Positions 53,621-62,232 of a stretch of DNA of 64,000 nucleotides are shown in pieces. A program made the position numbers and the translations under genes. This stretch comes from Streptomyces lacrimifluminis (GTDB lineage: Bacteria; Actinomycetota; Actinomycetes; Streptomycetales; Streptomycetaceae). Within the stretch, counting starts at the first letter, position 1, and each line of letters opens with the position of its first letter. The notes below the pieces were generated by a model. That model saw nothing but the letters and a program-made list of their open reading frames with translations. It was not told the DNA's origin and ran no database searches. The DNA lies in contig NZ_BMMU01000004.1 in the NCBI RefSeq assembly GCF_014646095.1, positions 62,001-126,000 of the forward strand, written 5' to 3'.

Positions 53621-54532
53621 GTGTTCGCGAACTATCTGATCGGTCTGCGCGAGGGCCTGGAAGCCAGTCTCGTCGTCTGCATCCTCATCGCCTACCTGGT
53701 GAAGACGGACCGCCGGGAAGCCCTGAAGCCGATCTGGATCGGCATCGGGGTCGCCGTCGCGCTGGCGCTGGGCTTCGGCTGCGCGCTCGAATTCGGCTCG
53801 CAGGAGCTGACGTTCGAGGCGCAGGAGGCGCTCGGCGGCTCGCTGTCGATCGTCGCCGTGGGCCTGGTGACGTGGATGGTCTTCTGGATGCGGCGTACGG
53901 CCCGGCATCTGAAGGCGGAGCTGCACGGCAAGCTGGACGCGGCTCTCCAGATGGGCACGGGCGCGCTGGTGGCGACCGCGTTCCTGGCGGTGGGCCGGGA
54001 GGGCCTGGAGACCGCGCTGTTCGTGTGGGCGTCGGTCCGGGCGTCCAGCGACGGCACCGAAGGGCCCCTGATCGGCGTGCTGTTGGGCATCGCGACGGCG
54101 GTCCTGCTCGGCTACCTCTTCTACCGGGGCGCCCTGCGCATCAACCTGTCCACGTTCTTCACCTGGACCGGCGGCATGCTGGTCGTGGTCGCGGCGGGCG
54201 TCCTCGCCTACGGCTTCCACGACCTCCAGGAGGCCGACCTCGTGCCCGGCCTGACCGACAAGGCCTTCGACATCAGCGGGACGATCCCCCCGGACAGCTG
54301 GTACGGCACGCTCCTCAAGGGCGTCCTCAACTTCCAGCCGGACCCGACCGTCCTCCAGGTCACGGTGTGGGCGCTGTACCTGGTCCCGACGCTCGCGCTC
54401 TTCCTGGCCCCGGTAGGGTTCGCCTCCGGGAAGGGGAAGGTGAAGCCAGCTGATGAGCACGGTGAGCAGGGGTCGCAGCCCTCGAAGTCCACGAAGCCCG
54501 CGGACTCTTCGAACGCCACGAGGTCTTCTTGA
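53621..54532 (+). CDS. efeU: High-affinity iron permease EfeU (FTR1 family)
   Basis: 303 residues, seven membrane spans. Both iron-translocation motifs are present: REGLEAS (residues 9-15) and GREGLETAL (about 126-134). It imports iron oxidised or delivered by EfeB and EfeO. GTG start 5 nt after the efeB stop. The hydrophilic C-terminal tail (EQGSQPSKSTKPADSSNATR) is overlapped for 80 nt by the next gene in another frame, which may explain its low-complexity composition. Confidence 0.93.
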   Translation: MFANYLIGLREGLEASLVVCILIAYLVKTDRREALKPIWIGIGVAVALALGFGCALEFGSQELTFEAQEALGGSLSIVAVGLVTWMVFWMRRTARHLKAELHGKLDAALQMGTGALVATAFLAVGREGLETALFVWASVRASSDGTEGPLIGVLLGIATAVLLGYLFYRGALRINLSTFFTWTGGMLVVVAAGVLAYGFHDLQEADLVPGLTDKAFDISGTIPPDSWYGTLLKGVLNFQPDPTVLQVTVWALYLVPTLALFLAPVGFASGKGKVKPADEHGEQGSQPSKSTKPADSSNATRSS

Positions 54533-55493
54533 CCGGAGCGCTCTCGCAGCGGCCTCGGTGACCGTGTTGTCCCTGGCCGCGAGCGGCTGTGTCGTGGTGC
54601 ACGGTGAGCGCGAGGTGCTCCCGGCGGCGACCCCGACGGAGGCGGCCGAGGCGCTGAAGGACTTCACGGCCGCGTACAACAAGGCGGACAAGGCGTACGA
54701 CCGCGCCCTGGACGCCGACTACGTCACCGGCGCCCTCGGCGCGATCGACGCGGCCCGGCTGGACGCCGGTCGCGAGGTCAGCCCGGCCGGCAACCCCTCG
54801 TACGTACCGCTGGAGTTCACGGACACCAGGTTCACGATCCCGAAGAAGGCGGGCTGGCCGCGCTGGTTCGTCGCGAACGCCGACGCCAACAAGGGCGACG
54901 AGGCGCGCTGGCTGCTGGTGTTCACGCGCAGCAACGTGGCCGAGCCCTGGGCGGTGGCGTATCTGACGCTGCTGGACCCGGACGACGTACCGGCGTTCAA
55001 GACGGACAAGGACGGTCTCGCGGAGCCGGTGACGGTGAACTCGGCCGAACTGGCCGTCGCGCCCAAGGACTTGAGCGCGGCCTACGCGACCTACCTGAAG
55101 GGGGGCGGCGACGTCTTCGCGCCGGGTGTGCACACGAGCGGCTGGGTGGCGCAGCGCAAGAAGAACGCCATCAAGCCCGGGCTCGTCACCCAGTACATCG
55201 ACGAGCCGCTCGCCAAGGACGACTTCGCCCCGCTGGGCCTGCGTACGGCGGACGGCGGCGCGCTGGTCTTCTTCGCCACGCACCACTACGAGAAGCAGAC
55301 GGCCGCGCTGGGCACGTCGATCCCGACGCCGAGCGACAGTGTGCGGGCGCTGACGACGGGCGAGATCAAGCAGTCGCTGACCCTGGAGTTCGTGTCGAAC
55401 CAGGTGGTGCTGGACCCGGGGAAGGGTGCCGCGAACCGGAGTGTGGAGTTCCTGAGCCGCATCCAGGGGCTGACGGCGGCGCAGGGCGAGTAA
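54453..55493 (+). CDS. Unknown secreted lipoprotein, overlapping efeU
   Basis: 346 residues. A long basic head (RGRSPRSPRSPRTLRTPRG) precedes a lipoprotein signal with Cys46 (LSLAASGC). The mature domain (about 300 residues) begins EAAEALKDFTAAYNKADKAY and includes SYVPLEFTDTRFTIPKKAGW and RWLLVFTRSNVAEPWAVAYL, a globular fold with two similar halves (NTF2-like character). I do not recognise a family. The ATG overlaps efeU by 80 nt, so translation is coupled and the protein probably helps in iron uptake at the membrane. No iron-binding motif is evident. Confidence 0.8.
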   Translation: MSTVSRGRSPRSPRSPRTLRTPRGLLDRSALAAASVTVLSLAASGCVVVHGEREVLPAATPTEAAEALKDFTAAYNKADKAYDRALDADYVTGALGAIDAARLDAGREVSPAGNPSYVPLEFTDTRFTIPKKAGWPRWFVANADANKGDEARWLLVFTRSNVAEPWAVAYLTLLDPDDVPAFKTDKDGLAEPVTVNSAELAVAPKDLSAAYATYLKGGGDVFAPGVHTSGWVAQRKKNAIKPGLVTQYIDEPLAKDDFAPLGLRTADGGALVFFATHHYEKQTAALGTSIPTPSDSVRALTTGEIKQSLTLEFVSNQVVLDPGKGAANRSVEFLSRIQGLTAAQGE

Positions 55494-55515
55494 CTCAGGT
55501 TTGCCGGGCGGCAGT

Positions 55516-56265
55516 TCAGTTGCGGTGCGGCCAGGCCGCGGTGGCGTGGTCGGGCTCCTCGCCGGCGTACCGGGCGCAGGCGTCGGTGAGGACTTCGAGC
55601 AGGCTCAGCGGGTCGGGGAGGGCGAACTCCGGCCCGCGCACCCAGTACACACCCTGGTCACCGGGCAACCGGGCGGGCGGTACGAGGACGTAGGACCCCC
55701 GGCAGTGCCAACGCAGGCCCGGATGCTCGTCCATGGTCTCGGGGTGGCAGTCCAGTTCGCAGGGCCACCACTCGTCCTCGTCGTCGGGGGTGCCGCGCGT
55801 GAGGGTGAAGAACAGCAGCCGTCCGTCGTCGCTCTCGGCGACGGGCCCGACCTCGATCCCGGCCCCGAGCAGCCGCTCCAGCGCCTCGCGGCCCGCTTCG
55901 AGGGGCACGTCGAGGACGTCGTGGACTATGCCGGTCGCGGTGATGAAGTTGGCCTGTGGCTGATGTCTCGCCCAGCGCTCGATCTGGGCGCGGTCGGTGG
56001 TGGACTGCGTGTGCCAGGCGAAGGAGATCGGGTGCCGGGCGGGCGTGGGACACCCGACGCGGTCGCAGGAACACCGGTAGGCGGAGGGGTGCGCGGCGGG
56101 CGCGAGGGGCAGTCCGGCACGGGCGACGGCGAGCAGCAGTTCCTCACGGCGCCCGCTCTCGGCGGCGGTGGCCGCGTCCTCCCGGGCGTTCGTCCGGCGT
56201 CCACGCAGCCACGTGGAGATCCGGCCCTGCCGGCCCGTCGTACTACCGCCGAACTCCGCGCTCAT
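55516..56265 (-). CDS. Prim-pol-like bifunctional primase/polymerase N-terminal domain protein
   Basis: 249 residues resembling the bifunctional DNA primase/polymerase N-terminal family. The landmarks are LLLAVARAGLPLAPAAHPSA, CSCDRVGCPTPARHPISFAW, ANFITATGIVHDVLDVPLEA (usual acidic motif region) and LRWHCRGSYVLVPPARLPG. There is no helicase domain, and the Asp residues are fewer than in active primases, so it may be a nucleic-acid-binding derivative found as a single gene in many Streptomyces. ATG at 56265 with GAGGCG upstream; the longer frame has no site. Convergent with the iron-uptake lipoprotein. Confidence 0.8.
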   Translation of the reverse strand: MSAEFGGSTTGRQGRISTWLRGRRTNAREDAATAAESGRREELLLAVARAGLPLAPAAHPSAYRCSCDRVGCPTPARHPISFAWHTQSTTDRAQIERWARHQPQANFITATGIVHDVLDVPLEAGREALERLLGAGIEVGPVAESDDGRLLFFTLTRGTPDDEDEWWPCELDCHPETMDEHPGLRWHCRGSYVLVPPARLPGDQGVYWVRGPEFALPDPLSLLEVLTDACARYAGEEPDHATAAWPHRN

Positions 56266-56430
56266 GTATCGCCTCGCCTCGCTGCTGTTGTGCGGACAGC
56301 CTGCTCCATGCTCCCACCATCCTGCGGTGTGAGGGGCCGGAGCCGACATCCGGGGTAGGGGGGACGAGGCGTACGGGGAGTAGAATTGAGCGTTTTTCGG
56401 TTGATTAGCAGGATTTATCACCCGCTGTTT

Positions 56431-57087
56431 TCAGCCAATTCGGCTCTTGCCGTCACCGGGCGCGGCGATCCCGTTGAGGGCGTAGTCGACGAGGGTGTCC
56501 GTGTACTCGTACGAGATCGGCCCGGTGCGCTGGAGCCAGCGCTGGGCGAGCGGGGAGACGAAGAGTTCGAGGGCGATACGGGGATCGACACCGGGCCGCA
56601 CCTCCCCCGCGCCCTGGGCCGCGCGCAGCCGCTGGACGTAGAGCTGGAGGGACGGTTCGAGCAGCCGGGCGACGAACCTGCGGCCGATCTCCTCGTTGAC
56701 GACGCCTTCGGCGGCGAGGGCACGGGAGGGGACCTCGAACGCGGGGTCGAGCAATTCGTCGACGGTGGCGCGCAGTACGGCCTTGAGGTCGGCGGCGAGA
56801 TCACCGGTGTCCGGGATGGCGTACTGTCGCCCGGGCTGAGCGGCTTCGGCGGCCTGCTCGCTCAGATCGACGAAGGCCTCCATGAGCACGTCCCCTTTGG
56901 AGGCCCACCACCGGTAGATGGTCTGCTTCCCGACGCCCGCCCGGGCGGCGATCCCCTCGATGGTCGTCTTCTGGTACCCGACTTCACCGACGAGCGCGAG
57001 AGCGGCGCCATAGATGGCGCGGCGGGACTTCTCACTGCGGCGGGTGGAGTCGGGGGCGGGTTTGGCTGGGGTGGACTTCTGGACCAT
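56431..57087 (-). CDS. TetR-family transcriptional regulator
   Basis: 218 residues. HTH IAARAGVGKQTIYRWWASKG (about 46-65) is nearly the same as that of the TetR at 28485. The C-terminal domain is the TetR_C_16-like type with IGRRFVARLLEPSLQLYVQR. The perfect 16-bp palindrome at 57153-57168 lies 66 nt upstream of its start, in the divergent promoter with the DUF6243 gene, and is the likely autoregulatory site. Effector and targets are unknown. Confidence 0.9.
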   Translation of the reverse strand: MVQKSTPAKPAPDSTRRSEKSRRAIYGAALALVGEVGYQKTTIEGIAARAGVGKQTIYRWWASKGDVLMEAFVDLSEQAAEAAQPGRQYAIPDTGDLAADLKAVLRATVDELLDPAFEVPSRALAAEGVVNEEIGRRFVARLLEPSLQLYVQRLRAAQGAGEVRPGVDPRIALELFVSPLAQRWLQRTGPISYEYTDTLVDYALNGIAAPGDGKSRIG

Positions 57088-57152
57088 GTCGGCAATTTAT
57101 CAGGTTGACAAGACGGAGCGTCTCGCCGCAGGGTGGGGTACGCGCCGAACGA

Positions 57153-57168
57153 GACGATACGTATCGTC
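57153..57168. promoter_or_regulatory. Perfect palindrome in the TetR / DUF6243 promoter
   Basis: GACGATACGTATCGTC is self-complementary over 16 bases. It shares ACGATAC/GTATCGT with the operator at 30898-30926, in line with the similar recognition helices of the two TetR proteins. Confidence 0.75.
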
Positions 57169-57188
57169 AGAGCTGAAGGAGATGGGTC

Positions 57189-57422
57189 ATGGCACGAGGT
57201 GGCGGAAACATGCTCGGAGTGGGCGGCACCCGCAGCAACCTGGGCAAGAACGCCCTGCGCGGCGGCGGCCGAGGCAAGCAGACGGGCGGCGGGGCCGACC
57301 CGCAGGCCCAGAAGCAGGAGCTGGTGCGCAAGCTGCAGGAGAAGCGCGCCAAGGAGCAGGGCGCACAAGAGAACGCACCGGACGGACGTACACCGGACGA
57401 GGCCGCCCCGACGGCCGAGTGA
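57189..57422 (+). CDS. DUF6243-like small protein
   Basis: 77 residues, Gly-rich head (ARGGGNMLGVGGTRSNLGKN) then a charged helix (LVRKLQEKRAKEQGAQENAP). I recognise it as a small family common in Streptomyces (DUF6243). No function is known. GAAGGAG lies 6 nt before the ATG. Divergent from the TetR gene and under the palindrome, hence probably repressed by it. Confidence 0.8.
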   Translation: MARGGGNMLGVGGTRSNLGKNALRGGGRGKQTGGGADPQAQKQELVRKLQEKRAKEQGAQENAPDGRTPDEAAPTAE

Positions 57423-57432
57423 GCGAAGCCGC

Positions 57433-57753
57433 TCAGCGCGGTACAGCCGCCGGCAGGTCGGTATCCACTGTCGCCAGATCGGGCAGATTCAGGGTGTAGC
57501 GAACATGACGACCGTGCCGCCGGGCCGTGAGCAGGTCCGCGCGACACAGGGCGGCGAGATGGCGGGAAACCTCCGAAGGTGAGAGGTCCCACACATGGGC
57601 CGCCTCACGGGTGGTGCGGGGACCGCGGGCCAGGGTACGCAGCAGCCGCAGCCGTACCGGATGGGCGCCGGGACACGGCTGGGCCGCTCCGGCCGTCGCC
57701 GCAGTGCCCGTGATGCCCGTGGTGTCCGTGGTCTGCGCGATCGGTGAGATCAT
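57433..57753 (-). CDS. ArsR-type winged-helix protein, probably 5'-truncated
   Basis: 106 residues: an Ala/Thr-rich head then GAHPVRLRLLRTLARGPRTT and the HTH AHVWDLSPSEVSRHLAALCR with wing ARRHGRHVRYTL. In Streptomyces this HTH is usually the C-terminal part of a ~330-residue regulator. Here the upstream sequence carries no matching N-terminal domain, so it may be a truncated but possibly still expressed fragment. Stop is 11 bp from the DUF6243 stop (convergent). Confidence 0.55.
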   Translation of the reverse strand: MISPIAQTTDTTGITGTAATAGAAQPCPGAHPVRLRLLRTLARGPRTTREAAHVWDLSPSEVSRHLAALCRADLLTARRHGRHVRYTLNLPDLATVDTDLPAAVPR

Positions 57754-57885
57754 CTACGCCCCCACCCCCAACCGGCCCGACGGCTCGACAGCCCTGTGGG
57801 GCGGCCCCAGCGCTGCGAGGCTTCTCTCCACGTCCGCCGTGGGTCAACGACATGGGGTGTCCGACACCTGACGAAGGCAGGGAAG

Positions 57886-58299
57886 ATGAGCACGCGGCCC
57901 CACCCCGTCGACCATGAACTCATCCAGGCCGCGGCGCACATCGCGCACACTCGCTGCCGGGGTGACAACCACACCATGGCAGCCGCGGCCCGCACTCAGG
58001 ACGGCCGGATCGTCACGGCGGTGAACGCCTACCACTTCACCGGAGGCCCCTGCGCCGAGCTGGTCGTCATCGGCACGGCGGCAGCCCAGGGCGCCTACGA
58101 CCTGGACACGATCGTCGCGGTGGGCGACCGGGACCGCGGGGTTGTTCCACCGTGCGGCCGATGCCGTCAGGTTCTGCTCGACTACTTCCCCACCCTCAAT
58201 GTCATCGTCGGCGAAGGCGACCGCCTCCGATCTGTCCGCATCACCGAGTTGCTCCCCGAAACCTACGTCTGGGCCGACCACCAACTCGATGCCGAGTAA
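57886..58299 (+). CDS. Cytidine/blasticidin-S deaminase-like enzyme
   Basis: 137 residues of the CDA fold. The zinc site is made of PCAEL (Cys and catalytic Glu) and PPCGRCRQVLLDYFP (two Cys). Using Cys rather than His in the first motif and the short length are shared by blasticidin-S deaminases and some tetrameric cytidine deaminases. It could serve pyrimidine salvage or antibiotic detoxification. ATG at 57886 with GGCAGGGAAG. Next feature downstream is the tRNA-like fragment. Confidence 0.85.
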   Translation: MSTRPHPVDHELIQAAAHIAHTRCRGDNHTMAAAARTQDGRIVTAVNAYHFTGGPCAELVVIGTAAAQGAYDLDTIVAVGDRDRGVVPPCGRCRQVLLDYFPTLNVIVGEGDRLRSVRITELLPETYVWADHQLDAE

Positions 58300-58340
58300 A
58301 CCGTGTCGCATCCGAGATCCACAGCGGTTCAATGACCGAG

Positions 58341-58384
58341 TGGACAACGGAAATTGAACCTGCGACCCCTTGTCCTCAAGGGTC
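58341..58384 (-). other. tRNA 3'-half-like fragment, possible attachment-site scar
   Basis: On the minus strand this reads GACCCTTGAGGACAAGGGGT then CGCAGGTTCAATTTCCG. AAGGGGTCGCAGGTTCAA is the variable-loop/T-arm sequence of several actinobacterial tRNAs, but the T-stem and acceptor partners are broken (TTTCCG instead of TCCTGCG-like) and no 5' half exists. Mobile elements integrate at such sites, and lower-GC genes begin 40 nt away. Confidence 0.3.
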
Positions 58385-58426
58385 AAGTCCAACGTGGCCA
58401 AGAACGCCTTACACCAGTGGTCGCGT

Positions 58427-59545
58427 CTAAATTTTGGCCCCGGACTGCCGGGACGTTCCCTTCTCGACACTGTTCGACTCTTCGATTTGACGGGCGACGG
58501 CGAAATCACGATTCCGCAGTGTTTGCAGACGATGCGCCTCCGGCAGATCAGGAATGGCCAGGAGGCGGTCACACGCTTCGATGGAACCCTGCATGTCTCC
58601 TACCCAGTAAGAAACGATGGAATACTCGAAGAGCATCCCCCACTTGTAGACCCATGGGTGGGTGAAGAGAATATCGTCGGGCTCCGTGCGATTGATCCCC
58701 GCACACGCGAAGGCATGCCCGGCACGATAGTTTCCACGCTTCCGCAGCCGTGAGACCAATTCGAAGCATGCTTCTAGGCGCTGCGGTCGCTGCTCCCATG
58801 CCCGCGAGAGGGTATCCATGGCGCCCGGCCAGTCACCGGACTCATCCTTGAGGATTCCGGCCTGCAGGAGTGCGTAATAGATCTCCTCTCCCCAGCCACC
58901 CATCTCCGCGCGACGTTCGTAAAGGGCGATCGCCTCTTCGGCGCGACCCATGTCACGCATGGTCTGGGCCAGGTAGAACGTGCTGCGCGCGTTTGTGGGA
59001 TCACGCTCGAGCTCCGAGCTCAGCAGGGCCATGTCTCGTTCGAACTTGTCGTGCCTGGAGCCGCCGTCGGCGAAGTGCTCGATCACAAGGGCGTCGAGGT
59101 TCTCCTGTTCGTGCTCCTCGTCGGCGGTCAGGTACTCGTGTGTCACGCCTTCGTAGCGCCAGTGCAAATCGCCGCGGACGAGACGCTTGATCCGGTAGGC
59201 GAGACTTCCGGCGTGCGGGATCATGTAGGACGCACAGGACAGCGAAGGCAATGGCCCTTGTTGCCGAATGGTCATGTCGGCGTCCATCAGAAGCAAGTAG
59301 TCAGCTTTCCCGCGGGCACGTTCGATGTTGAGTGTGCGATTGACCCCGAAGTCAACCCAGACGTCTTCGTGCAGCTCGCCAGGGACCCCATCAAAGGCTT
59401 TTCGAATCAGATCCTGAGTGCCATCCGTCGAGCCCGTGTCAGAGATGATCCAGGTGTCGACGATGTCGCGCACCGAGGCGATGCACCGCTCAATTACAGC
59501 CGATTCGTTCTTTACGATCATGCAGAGGCAGATGGTCGGTTTCAT
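58427..59545 (-). CDS. Family-2 glycosyltransferase with TPR-like C-terminus
   Basis: 372 residues. N-terminal GT-A domain: CLCMIVKNESAVIERC, ISDTGSTDGTQDLI (nucleotide binding), LLLMDADMTI (DxD-type metal motif near 86) and WRYEGVTHEYL. Residues about 190-340 are helical repeats (ARSTFYLAQTMRDMGRAEEA, TPR-like), as in SPBc2-prophage-type transferases. No membrane span. The GC content and codon use are visibly lower than in neighbouring genes, a sign of transfer. ATG at 59545 with AGGGTCAGG. It is divergent from the collagen-like gene; its many Thr make that protein a plausible acceptor, which is my inference. Confidence 0.88.
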   Translation of the reverse strand: MKPTICLCMIVKNESAVIERCIASVRDIVDTWIISDTGSTDGTQDLIRKAFDGVPGELHEDVWVDFGVNRTLNIERARGKADYLLLMDADMTIRQQGPLPSLSCASYMIPHAGSLAYRIKRLVRGDLHWRYEGVTHEYLTADEEHEQENLDALVIEHFADGGSRHDKFERDMALLSSELERDPTNARSTFYLAQTMRDMGRAEEAIALYERRAEMGGWGEEIYYALLQAGILKDESGDWPGAMDTLSRAWEQRPQRLEACFELVSRLRKRGNYRAGHAFACAGINRTEPDDILFTHPWVYKWGMLFEYSIVSYWVGDMQGSIEACDRLLAIPDLPEAHRLQTLRNRDFAVARQIEESNSVEKGTSRQSGAKI

Positions 59546-61021
<1,476 letters not shown>

Positions 61022-61050
61022 CCGCACACCTCACGAACGCTTTCGCACAT

Positions 61051-61086
61051 ATGAGTCCCCGTCGGCCTTCTCCGGCGGGGACTCAT
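61051..61086 (+). terminator. Terminator of the collagen-like gene
   Basis: ATGAGTCCCCGTCGG pairs with CCGGCGGGGACTCAT (15 bp, one G-T) around a 6-nt loop, 29 nt after the stop. Confidence 0.85.
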
Positions 61087-61251
61087 GCACGCCGAGGTTC
61101 CACCTTGGCTCGGTGCGGCGGAAGAGTCGCCTTCGATATTCCGTCCGCCTGTCCAGCTCGCACCTGCGTTTTTTGACCCGACAGCCGGCCGATCTCCGCC
61201 GTCAGCCTGTACGCCTCGCCCGCCCTGCGCGGCACAGGCGGAGCCAGGCGG

Positions 61252-61566
61252 TCAGACGGCGCCGAACTCTCTGCCGTTGACGCCGTTGACGCCGTTGACG
61301 CCGTCCACGAAGGACGAGAACGCGTCGACGGGGAAGCCCAGAACCGGGCCGCTCGGGTTCTTGGAGTCGCGGACGGGGACCAGGCCGCGCGAGGCGACGA
61401 GGTTCGCGGCGACCGCTCTGCAAGCGCCGCCGTTGTCGCTGTACGAAGACGTGAACCAACGCGGGGATTCGGTCGTCGCGAGGTGCCCTGTCGTAACTGC
61501 TCGATCATGGCCACAGATGCCGCCTGAGAGAGCGCTTCGGCCTGCACGAGTGGCTGGAACCAGCAC
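61252..61566 (-). CDS. DUF397-domain protein, start uncertain, probably decayed
   Basis: The C-terminal ~65 residues are a clear DUF397: SPRWFTSSYSDNGGACRAVA and VPVRDSKNPSGPVLGF. Orthologues start at a Val/Met about eight residues before SPRW; here that codon is GTT (61495-61497), not a start. The only usable upstream start is a GTG at 61566, which gives a 104-residue product with an unnatural head. The tail has three perfect 9-bp repeats encoding NGV. DUF397 genes are normally partnered with an XRE regulator, whose remnant lies just upstream. I regard this as an eroded gene. Confidence 0.5.
   Translation of the reverse strand: MLVPATRAGRSALSGGICGHDRAVTTGHLATTESPRWFTSSYSDNGGACRAVAANLVASRGLVPVRDSKNPSGPVLGFPVDAFSSFVDGVNGVNGVNGREFGAV
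61273..61308 (-). repeat. 9-bp tandem repeat at the DUF397 3' end
   Basis: GCCGTTGAC is repeated three times (61273-61299) with an imperfect fourth copy (GCCGTCCAC). It encodes Gly-Val-Asn triplets on the minus strand. Confidence 0.85.
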
Positions 61567-61583
61567 GGCTGCGGCTGCGCCAC
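61480..61583 (-). pseudogene. Remnant of an XRE/DUF5753 regulator C-terminus
   Basis: The frame opening at the GTG 3 nt after the GNAT stop reads WFQPLVQAEALSQAASVAMI then EQLRQG. This resembles the last helix of DUF5753-type XRE regulators, which precede DUF397 genes. The HTH and most of the sensor domain are absent, replaced by the GNAT gene. Confidence 0.4.
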
Positions 61584-61586
61584 TGT

Positions 61587-62117
61587 CTACAGGGTGATCC
61601 AGTAGCGGCGCTTGGTGCCCACGTCGGTGGTACGTACGTCCTCCAGGACGCCACCGTTGAGCTCGATGGTGCGCGCCGATCCGACGTTGTCGTCGTCGCA
61701 GGTGACCAGGACCCTGTCCAGGCCGAGCGTACGGGCTTCGTGCAGAGACGCCCCGAGGGCCCATGTGGCCAGGCCACGTCTCCGGGCGGAGGGCCGGATG
61801 CTGTAGCCGATGTGCCCGGCGATATCGAGCAGAACGGCGTTCAGATAGTGGCGCAGGTCGATGGCTCCGAGATAGGCGCCGTCCTCGACGATCCACCAGT
61901 AGGTGGCGTGGACGTGTCCCTCGCTCACGGCAACCGACCTGTCCGACTGCTGCCGCAGTCGCTCGACCCACGCCGCGAAAACCTCGGGGCTGTCGAGGCC
62001 GGTGTCAGGTGCGAGACGCAGACCGGTTCCGTCCTGGTGGGCGCCTGGAGGCCACTCGTCACACGCCGCGAGCCATGAGGACTGGAGTCGGCCTGTGGGT
62101 GCGATCAGTTCGGGCAT
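61587..62117 (-). CDS. GNAT-family N-acetyltransferase
   Basis: 176 residues. Acceptor-side helices precede the acetyl-CoA motif region IGYSIRPSARRRGLATWALG (R-x-x-G-x-A pyrophosphate loop) and the final VLVTCDDDNVGSARTIELNG with the typical N-x-x-S-x-x-xIE element. Substrate unknown; the RimJ/RimL-like layout suggests an amine or protein N-terminus. ATG at 62117: TACCGT 7 nt upstream and no Shine-Dalgarno suggest a leaderless mRNA. The 27 residues of the longer frame are rejected. Confidence 0.87.
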   Translation of the reverse strand: MPELIAPTGRLQSSWLAACDEWPPGAHQDGTGLRLAPDTGLDSPEVFAAWVERLRQQSDRSVAVSEGHVHATYWWIVEDGAYLGAIDLRHYLNAVLLDIAGHIGYSIRPSARRRGLATWALGASLHEARTLGLDRVLVTCDDDNVGSARTIELNGGVLEDVRTTDVGTKRRYWITL

Positions 62118-62232
62118 GCGGACGACGGTAACACCCGTCCATCCCCTGTGATCAGGCATTTTTCGCGAGCCCGGGCCCACGCCTGTTTCACGCGTCACGC
62201 GTCACGTATGGCCGTCCGGCCAAGATCTACCT

